DNA of 64,000 nt from contig DATKVV010000083.1 in the NCBI GenBank assembly GCA_035529895.1, forward strand, positions 62,001-126,000, read 5' to 3'. Under the pieces are notes generated by a model, which saw only the letters and a program-made list of their open reading frames with translations, was not told where the DNA came from and ran no database searches. The first letter of the stretch is position 1. Every line of letters begins with the position of its first letter. The translations under genes were made by a program, and so were the position numbers. The stretch comes from JAUWKC01 sp035529895 (GTDB taxonomy: Bacteria; Planctomycetota; Phycisphaerae; Sedimentisphaerales; Anaerobacaceae). Below, one piece after another: positions 26,357 to 36,616 of the stretch.

Positions 26357-27577
26357 CTACTGTCCGTTGTTCGTCGCTTCTGTCTGTTGTTGCAGCATGT
26401 CCTCTGCCTGTTTCTTTTTCGACTCAGCCGCTAAACGCTTGGTCTCTTCAGCCGCTGCTGTAACCAGTTTCTCAGCAATTTCCGCATCAATATTCAGTTC
26501 GTTGATCAGCGGCTCAGTCCCCACATCCTCCAAATCCAGCACGGATATAGCGCCGAGTGCTATCAGCTTATCGACCAGCGTTTCATCGCCGACTCCCGTG
26601 CTCCTGACACAATTCGTCAATCGTTCAATACCCTGGTTGTATTCGTCCGGAGTCAGTATATCGATATCCCAGCCGGTCAGCCTGGCGGCCAGGCGAACGT
26701 TTTGACCATGTTTTCCGATAGCCAGGCTCAGCTGGTCCTCCTCCACCACCACGGTGGCCTTTCCCAATTCAAAACACAAGGCGATTTCGCTTACTTTTGC
26801 CGGCATCAACGCGTTTGTAATAAGCACCTGTGACGAATCGTTCCACCTTACGATGTCGATTTTCTCGCCGCCGAGCTCGTCAACTATGTTCTTGATCCTG
26901 CTGCCCCGCACACCAACGCAAGATCCGACAGCATCAACTTTGTCATCAATGGAGGCAACCGCAACCTTGGTGCGATAGCCCGCTTCCCGGGCCAGCACGC
27001 GTATCTCAACGATGCTTTCAGCAATTTCCGGCACCTCGAGCTCGAACAATCTGCGGATAAAATCAGGATGCGTGCGAGACAGGATAATCTTGACCTGATT
27101 GGCGATCTCCCTCACATCAAAAATAAGACATCGAATTCTCTCGCCGGGGCGGTGTGTCTGGCCCGCTATCTGTTCGTTTTTCGGCATGAAGCCTTCTGCG
27201 CGATGATTCAAATCAACAACCAGCGTCCCACTTTCATATCGCACAACGGACCCGCTTATGATTTCGCCTTTTCGCTGAATGAATTCCGCGTAGATGCTGT
27301 CCCTTTCGTCGGCCCTTATTTTCTGTATCATTACCTGCTTGGCCGTCTGAGCGGGGATTCGCCCGAGCCGCCTTATATCAATTTGTTCGCCGTCCTTAGA
27401 GGCCGTGACCTGGCCGGTAGTGCGGTCTATGTGCACCACTATGTTGCTGTCCGGCTCGCCAAAATGCTTCCGGGCCGCCGAAACCATGGCTTCTTCCAAA
27501 TCTGCGAATAAGGATTCCCTGTCGATGCTCTTATCGTGTGCAATACTGTCAACAATCCTTAGTAGTTCCTGATTCAT
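26357..27577 (-). CDS. nusA: Transcription termination/antitermination factor NusA
   Basis: A 406-residue protein: NusA N-terminal domain (1-125), S1 domain (about 130-200, 'GTLVVDLNHRAEGFMP'), two KH domains (about 205-340, with 'GSRIKNIVDELGGEKIDIVRW' and 'AIGKHGQNVRLAARLTGWDI'), and a short acidic/helix-hairpin-helix tail. It modulates pausing and termination. No rimP gene precedes it, unlike most bacteria. It is the first gene of the minus-strand run, preceded by a terminator hairpin in its leader. Confidence 0.96.
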   Translation of the reverse strand: MNQELLRIVDSIAHDKSIDRESLFADLEEAMVSAARKHFGEPDSNIVVHIDRTTGQVTASKDGEQIDIRRLGRIPAQTAKQVMIQKIRADERDSIYAEFIQRKGEIISGSVVRYESGTLVVDLNHRAEGFMPKNEQIAGQTHRPGERIRCLIFDVREIANQVKIILSRTHPDFIRRLFELEVPEIAESIVEIRVLAREAGYRTKVAVASIDDKVDAVGSCVGVRGSRIKNIVDELGGEKIDIVRWNDSSQVLITNALMPAKVSEIALCFELGKATVVVEEDQLSLAIGKHGQNVRLAARLTGWDIDILTPDEYNQGIERLTNCVRSTGVGDETLVDKLIALGAISVLDLEDVGTEPLINELNIDAEIAEKLVTAAAEETKRLAAESKKKQAEDMLQQQTEATNNGQ

Positions 27578-27606
27578 CGTCCATTTCTTCCTAATTCAAC
27601 ACGGGC

Positions 27607-27639
27607 AAAAAAAAGTGGAAACTGCCCGCGAGTTTCCAC
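27607..27639 (-). terminator. Intrinsic terminator in the nusA leader
   Basis: A perfect 9-bp stem (GTGGAAACT/AGTTTCCAC, 7-nt loop) is followed on the minus strand by eight T. It lies 30 nt upstream of the nusA start, so transcripts entering the operon must pass it. This would allow attenuation, for example autogenous control by NusA (inference). Confidence 0.75.
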
Positions 27640-27642
27640 TTC

Positions 27643-28359
27643 AACGCCAAAAACCAAACCGAGGTCATATCCTGCCTTTACATCACGTCAGCTACCTCCC
27701 AGAAGGGGCTCGTCTTGCCCAAAATTCCGGCACAGCGGCCCCAGCCCAAAACCTCGTTCGTCTCGCTGAAGCGGAAACAGCGTCTCAAGGCCACCATTTG
27801 CCCAAAAACGCAGCCGTACAGGTGTTGTACTCGCCTAATCTGCACGGTTAGCTAATCCTGTCAAAACCATGTCCAGCACCTTTAATTCAGCTTTGGTAGC
27901 CGTTAGTCCTTATAATCAAACGTACTATACTAATCGTCCACTATGATAACTGCAATAATTTTTTTGCGAAATTCGTACAATTTTTCGCCCGAATCCGGCC
28001 AGAAAATTGCATCTTACAGCCCCGAAACATGTCCAACCGCAAACGTCCGCAAAAAACGGCCTTCAGAGCCTGCCGAAAGCAGATTTGGAGCATCAACACA
28101 TAGAAACAGGTAGTCTGCCGGAAGCTGAACGGCAACAACCTCTGCCCTCCACGAGCCGCTGTCGGCAGGCCTCGGATTGGCTGAATTCGCCGGGCCAATC
28201 CCTGCCGGGTAATACCTGAGCAATACCGGAAAAGCGAACAGCCCGCCACGAACCTAACGTGTATTTCCGATTCACGCTGCGGACCCCAAAAGCACCAAAG
28301 ACCGCAGCACCGGCTAAAATATCTGGACAACGCCGCGCCTCTGCTGCGATAATTCAAGT
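27643..28359. other. Intergenic region upstream of nusA and of the RHS gene
   Basis: About 717 bp between divergent units. The nusA-proximal part (27643-27860) can form several short hairpins on the minus strand and is presumably the operon leader. No promoter could be assigned with confidence. The RHS-proximal part holds no recognisable YD repeats, so the missing 5' part of the RHS gene is not hiding there. Confidence 0.5.
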
Positions 28360-29499
28360 ATGGCCTTGAAGGCATTAAAAGATGCGGACCCGGCAAGCTT
28401 TGCGGTTGAGTCGGCCGGAGACTTGCCGGTAATATTGATGGAGCTTGACGAAAATGAAAATATTAAGAAGAGCTACATCTATGAAAACAGCCGGATAATC
28501 GCCCAGCGCGACGGCGACCACACAGCCGACCGATACTTCTACCTCCACGACCGCCTCGGCAGCGTCCGCCTGCTCATCGATACCTCCGCCAGTGTGAAAG
28601 ACCGCTATATCTACGGGCCGTTCGGCGAACTCCACACTTACACCGCCGATTATGAAGAGACGATAACCAACCCCTTCAAGTTCACCGGCCAGTACTTCGA
28701 CGCCGACATCGACCAGTATTACCTCCGCGCCCGCCAGTACGACCCTAACCTCGCCCGCTTCACCTCCAGAGACCCCGTCTTCGGAAAATTCGAAGAGCCC
28801 TTGAGTCTGCATAGATACCTGTATTGTCAGAACCAGCCGATAAGCAGAACGGACCCGCTGGGCTTACTCTATATTCCTGCCGGCGGCCCCGATTACGACA
28901 GAACGACAACGGAAGATGTTATCATCAGGGCAACTGGTTTAGTTGGGACACACCCAGTCTGGGGCCCTTGGATGGCCTTCGGCCGCGGTGGTCCTGGGGG
29001 AATAGGTCAATACGATTACAAAGGCACCGGTTTCACATTTGGGCTTTACGAAAGCGTTCGGCTTAGGGACTCCGAGTTTGGAAATTACCTTGCAGGGTAT
29101 GCATGTTACTATCATTATGGCTACTTCGGTGAACTCGGTGCCAGAGGTGCTGGCCAATACTATGCCTTTACTGAACCAGGATTGGGAAGGTGGGATGAAC
29201 CAGCGAGTACTTACTTTATTTCTGCAGGCATTCTGAGAGCTCAGGACGAGAGATTCGCAGAGGGAAGGCCGCACTTGGAAATGGGTAAGTGGACGTTTAT
29301 CTATGCCAAATCTGAGTTGATGCGTTTTGGCTATGCGCGGCTATTGTCTGAGGACCTTGGTGGAGCAGAGGCATCCCTGCTCTTCGGAGAGGAGCACCCA
29401 TACGGCGTCGAATTCGGCGGCGACGAATGGTGGGCACAAATGGATATGCTGGTTAGATTCTGGAATGCCGGGACAACGGCGTATACTCAACTATGGTAA
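28360..29499 (+). CDS. RHS-repeat C-terminal core with toxin-like tip (5'-truncated)
   Basis: 379 residues. Residues 40-165 match the end of an RHS shell: 'YLHDRLGSVRLLIDTS', 'YGPFGELHTY', 'FTGQYFDADIDQYYLRARQY' and 'NLARFTSRDPVFGKF', ending in the autocleavage-type 'RTDPLGL'. The variable tip (170-379) contains 'FGNYLAGYACYYHYG', reminiscent of polymorphic toxin type 44-like domains; this is a weak call. A full RHS protein would have hundreds of YD repeats upstream; here an in-frame stop at 28315 closes the frame and no ribosome site is seen. It is probably an orphan tip or decaying gene. Confidence 0.72.
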   Translation: MALKALKDADPASFAVESAGDLPVILMELDENENIKKSYIYENSRIIAQRDGDHTADRYFYLHDRLGSVRLLIDTSASVKDRYIYGPFGELHTYTADYEETITNPFKFTGQYFDADIDQYYLRARQYDPNLARFTSRDPVFGKFEEPLSLHRYLYCQNQPISRTDPLGLLYIPAGGPDYDRTTTEDVIIRATGLVGTHPVWGPWMAFGRGGPGGIGQYDYKGTGFTFGLYESVRLRDSEFGNYLAGYACYYHYGYFGELGARGAGQYYAFTEPGLGRWDEPASTYFISAGILRAQDERFAEGRPHLEMGKWTFIYAKSELMRFGYARLLSEDLGGAEASLLFGEEHPYGVEFGGDEWWAQMDMLVRFWNAGTTAYTQLW

Positions 29500-30290
29500 C
29501 CGCACAGAACCGCGAGCATAATATCAAGAAGACAAGCTACTTTGCGGTGGCCAGTGCCGTCTGCGCCCTTATAGCACTAACATCCGCCGGCCTCTTCGCG
29601 TTGTTGCTATTTGTCGGTGCCGATTGTGGCCTTTTTGTGATAGTCTCAGCGATGTTTTTCAAGTTGGCTTTTTGGGTCGGCATTCTTTCCCTTGTCGCAA
29701 TGACGATATGGCACAAGAGATACAAGGGGTTTTTGTATGCGGTTGTAGCCATCATTTGTTCTCTCCCCCCTCTTTATTTCATTTATGGTATCGAGAGTGC
29801 GGCCGTCAAGCGATATGAGCGCAAGAAAGAGTGGACAGGACTGTACAACCTTGAACTGCTCGGAAAGGAGCTAAGGAAATATGCCGAAGCCCATGGTGGC
29901 TGCCTCCCTGTTGCTGACCAATGGTGCGATTCGCTCATCGAAAATAATCCCGAACTGACAAAAGACAACTTCAGGCATCCTCAGCCGGAGATACTTGCTG
30001 GCATGTTTGAGTTCAAGGGCGCCTGCCAGTTTGCATTCAACAGGAATCTCAGCGGCCTGCGTCTGGGAGACGTACGATACGATGTTGTACTCATATTTGA
30101 AGCAGACGGTGAGTGGAACCTCAACGGCACGGGCGAATTACTTAAAACACGATATAGAGAAAAGGGCTGTATTGCCATTCTGTTTGCGGACCAAACCATA
30201 GCAGACTATTGGTACTATATGAAGGCTGTTCGGAAGTTCGACAAGTCGGGTAAAATCATGTATTACGTGCAGCCGCGCTGGGAACCGTGA
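29493..30290 (+). CDS. Membrane protein of unknown function, candidate RHS-tip partner
   Basis: 265 residues with three or four helices in residues 15-110 and a soluble C-terminal domain. That domain ends with 'CIAILFADQTIADYWYY', resembling the 'FxDGHV' end of the H-X9-DG fold found in planctomycete pseudopilin-like proteins. Its start overlaps the RHS stop by 7 bp, so the two are translationally linked. By position it could be an immunity protein, but no known immunity family was recognised. Confidence 0.6.
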   Translation: MVTAQNREHNIKKTSYFAVASAVCALIALTSAGLFALLLFVGADCGLFVIVSAMFFKLAFWVGILSLVAMTIWHKRYKGFLYAVVAIICSLPPLYFIYGIESAAVKRYERKKEWTGLYNLELLGKELRKYAEAHGGCLPVADQWCDSLIENNPELTKDNFRHPQPEILAGMFEFKGACQFAFNRNLSGLRLGDVRYDVVLIFEADGEWNLNGTGELLKTRYREKGCIAILFADQTIADYWYYMKAVRKFDKSGKIMYYVQPRWEP

Positions 30291-30334
30291 GAACCGGGTG
30301 CCGTCCCGTATTTTTAAGAAAGGATGGTGTGAGA

Positions 30335-30466
30335 ATGATGACGAAAATCCGGCAGAAAATACTTGGTTTTGCAGTTTTGGCATTTATTGCCGCCGCAGAA
30401 CCGTCCAGCCTGTATAGGTCAAGCAATAAGAGCTCTATCAGGGAACCGGAATCAGCCGGAGTGTAA
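30335..30466 (+). CDS. Small secreted peptide (43 residues)
   Basis: ATG at 30335 with AAGGATGG about 7 nt upstream encodes 43 residues. The first 22 form a clear signal sequence (positive start, then 'ILGFAVLAFIAAAE'), leaving a short Ser-rich polar mature part. It is below usual ORF cut-offs. It overlaps by 29 bp, tail to tail, the end of the minus-strand gene at 30438. No homologue was recognised. Confidence 0.5.
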   Translation: MMTKIRQKILGFAVLAFIAAAEPSSLYRSSNKSSIREPESAGV

Positions 30467-31154
30467 GTTTCTCTTGTTCAATCGTTATCTTCTCGATACG
30501 TACCTTTTGACCCCGACCTTCGACTACAAATTCCCTGACATTCAGAATAGGCTCAAACGCCTCGTCGTTAAGCAGCGACGCCGCTATTTTTGCCCGCCAA
30601 TCCTCCCGGTCTATGGGCACGGCCGCCGCTCGCCGCGCGTACATCTTTCTCGCTATTATCCTGGCCAGAAGCGTGACATTCATCGCGCCAACCTTGACCT
30701 TGCTCGCCCGAAGGTTCATAAGACCCGCCTCGTCAAAGCTGCTTTCCAGCTCAATAGTAACCACGAATTCGACGCCCTGGATAGTAACAGCGCCCATCAG
30801 CACAACACTGCCGGGCACAAACAGCACGACCGGCGCCGAAAAGGTCGCGCCGCCGGACTCCTTCGGCCATCTGGACCGCGAGACCATATCGGTTATACCT
30901 TTTTGAGTAACGATAACATCGAACGGCTCGCCGCGCTGGGCGCCGTTGTAGAATTGGGGCAGCAGCTCATTTGTCAGATATGTGCTGACCTGCCTGGTAT
31001 AAACAACCTTGACCGGCTGGTAACCCGCCGGCCTGTACAACACCAAACCAAGAATAATAAGCGATATTGCCAGATCAGCCAGGAGCCAATAGAGCTTTCT
31101 CAGCCGTTTCTTCTTTTGAACCTTCGCATCTGCTTTTGTTTTGTGGTCACACAT
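30438..31154 (-). CDS. Membrane-anchored protein of unknown function
   Basis: About 238 residues. A Lys-rich cytosolic start is followed by one membrane helix ('LADLAISLIILGLVLY', about 24-40) and an extracytoplasmic alpha/beta domain. The latter resembles no family I can name, though 'VELESSFDEAGLMNLRASKV' style strands suggest a lipid- or ligand-binding fold. The start at 31154 was taken because the upstream residues of the longer frame (31205) look non-coding. It is convergent with the small secreted peptide. Confidence 0.6.
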   Translation of the reverse strand: MCDHKTKADAKVQKKKRLRKLYWLLADLAISLIILGLVLYRPAGYQPVKVVYTRQVSTYLTNELLPQFYNGAQRGEPFDVIVTQKGITDMVSRSRWPKESGGATFSAPVVLFVPGSVVLMGAVTIQGVEFVVTIELESSFDEAGLMNLRASKVKVGAMNVTLLARIIARKMYARRAAAVPIDREDWRAKIAASLLNDEAFEPILNVREFVVEGRGQKVRIEKITIEQEKLTLRLIPVP

Positions 31155-31271
31155 TTTAATTTCTATCTTGCCGGAAACCGTACCGGTGATTATAGTGATG
31201 AACAAGTTTGTTAAAAGCCTTTTTCGTTTGCGGCTTTTGAGCCGCTTGGCTGCAAAATAAGGAATAGACTA

Positions 31272-32218
31272 ATGGCAAGTCATTTTGGCGACCGGCTCTT
31301 TGACGCCGTCAAAGGCAAAAAAACCTCTTTGATTGTGGGTCTGGACCCCGTCTATAGTCGGCTCCCTTCGGCAATCAAGAACCATCGCGACATGAACGAC
31401 GAGTTCGATGCGGCTGCCGCGGTGGACGCCATCTTCGATTTCTGCACCCAGACGATGCGAATCGTCGCGCCGATGGTAACAGCCGTAAAAATAAACATCG
31501 CGTACTTCGAAAAATACTTCTGGGAAGGCATTGAAACCTACTACGCGCTGATTTCCGAAGCCGACGACCTGGGCTTGGAGATAATCGGCGATGTAAAACG
31601 CGGCGATATCGGCCACACCGCCGAGCTTTACGCATCCGCACACCTTGAGAATCCGGAATTGGCCGGCCTGGAAGATACCCTTGCCCCCGATGCCATAACA
31701 ATTAACGGCTTTGCGGGCGTTGACGGAATTCAACCCTTTGCTGACGTTGCCGCTGAGCAGGGAAAAGGCGTCTTCGTTTGGGTGCGCTCCAGCAACGCTT
31801 CCGCCGCCGCCGTCCAGGATTTCGCCGGCGCCGACGGCCAAATGATGTACGAAAAGCTGGCCCAAATCGTCGGCGAAATCGCCAACGAATCCGAGCGAAT
31901 CGGCACTAACGGCTATAGCAACGTCGGCATGATAGTCGGCGGCACTGCCCCGCATGTCACAAAAGCTCTCCGCACAAAATATGACAAAGTCTGGTTTCTC
32001 GTGCCGGGCTATGGTTCACAGGGCGCCTCCGCCGCCGACTGTGTGCGGTTCTGCAAACCAGACGGCACAGGGGCGCTGATTAACGCATCACGCTCGATAA
32101 TCTACGCCTACGAAAAACCGGAATACAAAGGCCAGTTCGGCGATGACTGGAAAAGGTGTATCGAGCAGGCGGTTATCGACGCAAAGCTGGACCTGGCAAG
32201 AGCAATGCAGACGCTGCT

Positions 32219-32222
<4 letters not shown>
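31272..32222 (+). CDS. pyrF: Orotidine 5'-phosphate decarboxylase, long (type 2) form
   Basis: Decarboxylates OMP to UMP, the last pyrimidine step. The 316-residue length and 'SLIVGLDPVYSRLP', 'VKINIAYFEKYFWEG' near 75, and 'LEIIGDVKRGDIGHTAELYA' near 100 (with the catalytic Lys and Asp) mark the OMPDC type 2 subfamily. 'FLVPGYGSQGASAAD' near 240 is the phosphate-binding end. It overlaps murD by ATGA. Confidence 0.94.
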
Positions 32223-33613
<1,391 letters not shown>

Positions 33614-33740
33614 TCATCAGCGCATTGCCGGAATTGCAAAAGTTGTAGACAAACGCGGACAACGTGTGTAAAGTTATAAGCAGCCTGGAATAGACAATTT
33701 GTTCAAAGAAGTAGCTTAGATGTATAGGGTGGTAATTGAA

Positions 33741-34055
33741 ATGAATCGAGAACGATTACTCGAGCAAGTCAAACAAACCATTCTTGAAATTGAGCCTGAC
33801 GCTGATGTTATAATTTACGGTTCTCGAATTCGCGGAGAGGCTGGCCCTGAATCTGATTGGGACTTTCTTGTCTTGTTGGATGGTACTGTCGACCAGGAAC
33901 GTATAGATGCTATTCGTCATCGACTTTACAATGTTGAATGGGAATGCGGGGAAGTTATTAGCTGCATAGTGCGGAGCCGAAAAGAATGGGATAGCCCCCT
34001 GTATAAGGCCATGCCGTTTCATGAAAACATCGAACGCGAAGGGATAGTCTTGTGA
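33741..34055 (+). CDS. MNT-type nucleotidyltransferase (second HEPN/MNT pair)
   Basis: About 104 residues with 'YGSRIRGEAGPESDWDF' near residue 27: the GSx10DxD signature of minimal nucleotidyltransferases. The ATG at 33741 is preceded by AGGGTGG; an ATG at 33720 is the alternative. It overlaps the HEPN gene by 4 bp (GTGA). Not closely similar to the pair at 1078. It stands immediately after murD, between murD and a remnant of the murD 3' end. Confidence 0.87.
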   Translation: MNRERLLEQVKQTILEIEPDADVIIYGSRIRGEAGPESDWDFLVLLDGTVDQERIDAIRHRLYNVEWECGEVISCIVRSRKEWDSPLYKAMPFHENIEREGIVL

Positions 34056-34447
34056 GCAATCCGAAGAGCGATTTGATTAATTACAGGCTGCAAAGAGCTT
34101 ATGAATCCCTTGAAGATGCTCGAATTTTGGCCGAAGCCTCTCGGTGGAATACCTGTGTGAATCGTCTATATTATGCCTGCTTTTATGCCGTCTCAGCCTT
34201 GCTGATACAAAATGGCTTATCTTCTTCCAAACACACAGGGATACGCAGCTTTTTCAATCAACATTACGTCAAGACCGGCAGAGTCGCCAAAGAGATGGCT
34301 CAGATTTACAACGACCTTTTCGAAAGACGACAGGAAAGCGACTACCTGGATTTCATTCATTTCGAAGAATCTGGAGTCCGTCCCTTGATTCCCAGGGCTG
34401 AGGCATTCATAAAGCACATAGAAACTATTATTAATTTTGAGCGGTAA
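34052..34447 (+). CDS. HEPN-domain protein (UPF0332-like)
   Basis: 131 residues, all helical, starting with GTG. 'RLYYACFYAVSALL' near residue 38 and 'LFERRQESDYLDF' near 90 are typical of HEPN proteins paired with MNT enzymes. Unlike the pair at 1362 it has no Rx4HxY motif, so its RNase site, if any, differs. Toxin role is inferred from pairing with the MNT gene. Confidence 0.82.
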   Translation: MSNPKSDLINYRLQRAYESLEDARILAEASRWNTCVNRLYYACFYAVSALLIQNGLSSSKHTGIRSFFNQHYVKTGRVAKEMAQIYNDLFERRQESDYLDFIHFEESGVRPLIPRAEAFIKHIETIINFER

Positions 34448-34465
34448 AAATGCAGCCGTTTGCAG

Positions 34466-34531
34466 TTCTTGGATAATCTCGAGCGCCGCGGCCGAGAGTT
34501 TGTCAGACTGGTCCGCAAAATCAATCATTGA
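34466..34531 (+). pseudogene. murD 3'-end remnant 1
   Basis: Twenty-one codons and a TGA matching the last codons of murD ('RGREFVRLVR'). A 31-nt stretch at 34486-34516 matches murD 33568-33598 with one mismatch. It lies 19 bp after the HEPN stop, so the toxin-antitoxin pair is bracketed by the real and the duplicated murD end. Confidence 0.87.
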
Positions 34532-34582
34532 TTACGCAATATACCTCGGCCGGAGAAAAGTCCCAAGCGCAATGGCCTCCTT

Positions 34583-34885
34583 TCACAGCCTTCTGTCCGT
34601 TTTGACTTTTGAAAGCTTCTTAGACAGGTAGAGACAATAGAAACCCACAAGTACGGCCAACAGTACAGGAATATACATAATGGGTACAGGGATGTTTACA
34701 CTGGGCTCCTCCGGCGCTGGACTGCCGGGCACGCCATGTTTTACCCATCCGCCGTCCCCGTCCGGCATCCAGCAATCTTCGCCCGACAAAAAGTAGTATG
34801 ACGGTCCGTATATGGTCCTCAGGACAACAGCAGGAATCAAGAACGAAACAAAGACCAGTATTAACAAAACTACCAATTTGCCCAC
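34583..34885 (-). CDS. Small two-helix membrane protein A (paralogue of 35051)
   Basis: 100 residues: helix at 3-24, an external loop with 'SGEDCWMPDGDGGWVKHGVP', Pro/Ala linker, and a second helix near 67-87. The loop motif is shared with the gene at 35051 ('SGEDCWMPDEEGGWVRHGVP'). It resembles the 'WIC..G.WV.HG.P' motif of small proteins in several uncultured lineages. Function unknown. It sits between the two murD remnants. Confidence 0.65.
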   Translation of the reverse strand: MGKLVVLLILVFVSFLIPAVVLRTIYGPSYYFLSGEDCWMPDGDGGWVKHGVPGSPAPEEPSVNIPVPIMYIPVLLAVLVGFYCLYLSKKLSKVKTDRRL

Positions 34886-34937
34886 TTTGGTCCAACCCCT
34901 TAACTTTCGCTACTTAGTATAATCGACAGCTCTGAGC

Positions 34938-35047
34938 TTGTATACATCATCCTGCGCAGCCCCGCCTGTGCCGGCTACGACATGTTCGACAATTTCGAGC
35001 ACCGCAGCCGAGAGTTCACCGGACTTGTCCGGCAACTCACCGGCTGA
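34938..35047 (+). pseudogene. murD 3'-end remnant 2
   Basis: An open stretch ending in TGA encodes 'RSPACAGYDMFDNFEHRSRE' and further residues, aligned with murD 'LSPACASYDMFENYDHRGRE'. By hand 18 of the last 30 residues are identical. It is longer and more diverged than remnant 1, so it has an independent origin or is older. Confidence 0.85.
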
Positions 35048-35050
35048 CTA

Positions 35051-35347
35051 CTAAGTGCTCAGTTGCGCGCTCTTGCTCTTAGTTTTCGCAAATCTTACGT
35101 ACAGGTATATAGATAACCCACTCAGCCCCGACCCGCACAGAAACAACCAGACAAGAGGCATCAAACCGTCGGTTTTCCCGATCGGGCTTGGATAATCCGG
35201 CGCAGGCCCGGCCGGTACCCCATGCCTGACCCACCCCCCTTCTTCGTCCGGCATCCAGCAATCTTCACCTGACATTGCTTTGAGAAAGACGGCGGAAAAC
35301 AGAAATGAAAATATGACCAACACCGTGATAATTATTGCTCTTCTCAT
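35051..35347 (-). CDS. Small two-helix membrane protein B (paralogue of 34583)
   Basis: 98 residues: N-terminal helix 'AIIITVLVIFSFLFSAVFL', loop 'SGEDCWMPDEEGGWVRHGVP' then Pro-rich stretch, and a second helix near 65-86. It lacks the about 9 residues between helix and motif seen in the paralogue. Each copy follows directly on a murD 3' remnant, on the opposite strand, with convergent ends. Function unknown. Confidence 0.65.
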   Translation of the reverse strand: MRRAIIITVLVIFSFLFSAVFLKAMSGEDCWMPDEEGGWVRHGVPAGPAPDYPSPIGKTDGLMPLVWLFLCGSGLSGLSIYLYVRFAKTKSKSAQLST

Positions 35348-35407
35348 ATCAAACTTCTCTACTAACCCTGACTTGCTTGCAGGATTCGAGCGTTAACCGG
35401 CAATACG

Positions 35408-35440
35408 CCGCTGCAAGGCGCAAGCCGCGCCCTGCAGCGG
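35408..35440 (-). terminator. Hairpin 3' of sigma module 1
   Basis: CCGCTGCA/TGCAGCGG arms with a GC-rich interior, 16 nt after the stop of the module 1 membrane protein. There is no T-run, so it may be a processing or Rho-type end; weaker than the terminators of modules 2-6. Confidence 0.4.
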
Positions 35441-35455
35441 ATATAATCCACCATC

Positions 35456-36616
35456 TTACTCCGGCTCAAGGGCGAAATCCAGCACTTGCTTTTCGCTTAC
35501 ATTGTCCGTATGGAAAAGCCCGGCCTTTAGACCTTTTGCCTGGGCTTTGTAACCCGGCGCCTCGGCCTTTATCCGATGTTCCTCCGGCCAGGTGTGATAG
35601 CTGTACCTGCCGTCAGCATCGGTAACCGCGCCCTTGTATGGCTTCGGTCCATACCCATCGTCCGAAACCCTGGCTCCCGCAATCGCCTCTCCCGTTGTCG
35701 CATCGGTGACCCTGCCGGTAACAACAAACTCCGGCTCCTTGGCCTCGGATTCAGGACCACCCACCGAATATCCCTCGGGCGGCTCGACACTAAACAGTGA
35801 CTCGTCCACTTCAACGTCGTACGCAATGTCGCTAATTACGGCTGCCTCCGTGCGCTCGCCAATAGCCATCGACTGTTCTATCCGAATGGGAACCTTGCTC
35901 TCAGCATCGGCCCATACGGTAATGTCCCCGTGGTGCTGCGGTCCCGTTATGTGGTAGCCCAGCGCACCTACGTCGTCAATCTCCCGCCGCCCAAGAAACT
36001 CGACGGATTCATCTTCATTTTTCAGGGCGTACTGGATAAGCCGCCTAAGTTCGAGGAGCTTGTTGAACCGATTGTGCGGCGGAATCACGCCCGGCGGACC
36101 GACCTGCATAACAGCAGCCTCTTTCTTGGCAGGCATAAGAATCATCACCTTGCCCTCAAACATGTTGGCGACGAGAACCTCACCTGTGGCAACGTCCCAC
36201 CGCGTCCGAGCCGGTCCGGCGAATATGACCTCGATGGTTTGCGTCGGCTCGTCCTTGCAGTCTATCCAATCCAGCCCGGCAGCCACTACGTCGATGGTCA
36301 TCTTGAATTTGCCTGTCTCGGCGGTAAGAAGTGGCCGAACAACATCAGCAAAGGCGACGCTTTCAACAGTACCACCGAGCTGATGTATGACAACAAACGC
36401 CGCAATTATTACCACCGCCGCACCAGCTAATTTCGTTATCTTGCTTTTCATAATGGTTCTCCATATCGAAAGGCTTGGTTCTAAGACCTCGCGGCCTTTC
36501 TTCATTGTACTCACCAGCGCTGCTTCTGCATCGCTGAGAATCCGCTCACGAGCAGCAACGCCGGTTTTGATTCGTATTTTCCTTGCTAATCGCTCTATAT
36601 CATCTGCTGACTTCAT
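35456..36616 (-). CDS. Sigma module 1 membrane partner: LolA-like plus carboxypeptidase-regulatory-like domain
   Basis: About 386 residues. A cytosolic segment (1-48: 'DIERLARKIRIKTGVAARER') leads to 'IMKSKITKLAGAAVVIIAAF', a single membrane helix. Outside are a LolA/RseB-like domain (about 70-290; 'WADAESKVPIRIEQS', 'SLFSVEPPEGYS') and a C-terminal 'VTGRVTDATTGEAIAGARV' carboxypeptidase-regulatory-like fold. The start at 36616 overlaps the sigma gene by 17 bp. No zinc-binding anti-sigma motif is seen. It is likely a regulator of the paired sigma factor; no direct proof. Confidence 0.78.
   Translation of the reverse strand: MKSADDIERLARKIRIKTGVAARERILSDAEAALVSTMKKGREVLEPSLSIWRTIMKSKITKLAGAAVVIIAAFVVIHQLGGTVESVAFADVVRPLLTAETGKFKMTIDVVAAGLDWIDCKDEPTQTIEVIFAGPARTRWDVATGEVLVANMFEGKVMILMPAKKEAAVMQVGPPGVIPPHNRFNKLLELRRLIQYALKNEDESVEFLGRREIDDVGALGYHITGPQHHGDITVWADAESKVPIRIEQSMAIGERTEAAVISDIAYDVEVDESLFSVEPPEGYSVGGPESEAKEPEFVVTGRVTDATTGEAIAGARVSDDGYGPKPYKGAVTDADGRYSYHTWPEEHRIKAEAPGYKAQAKGLKAGLFHTDNVSEKQVLDFALEPE

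Noticed and set aside
27643..27860. Possible 6S, SRP or RNase P RNA upstream of nusA
   Set aside because: Short hairpins only; none of the conserved sequence blocks of these RNAs was found.
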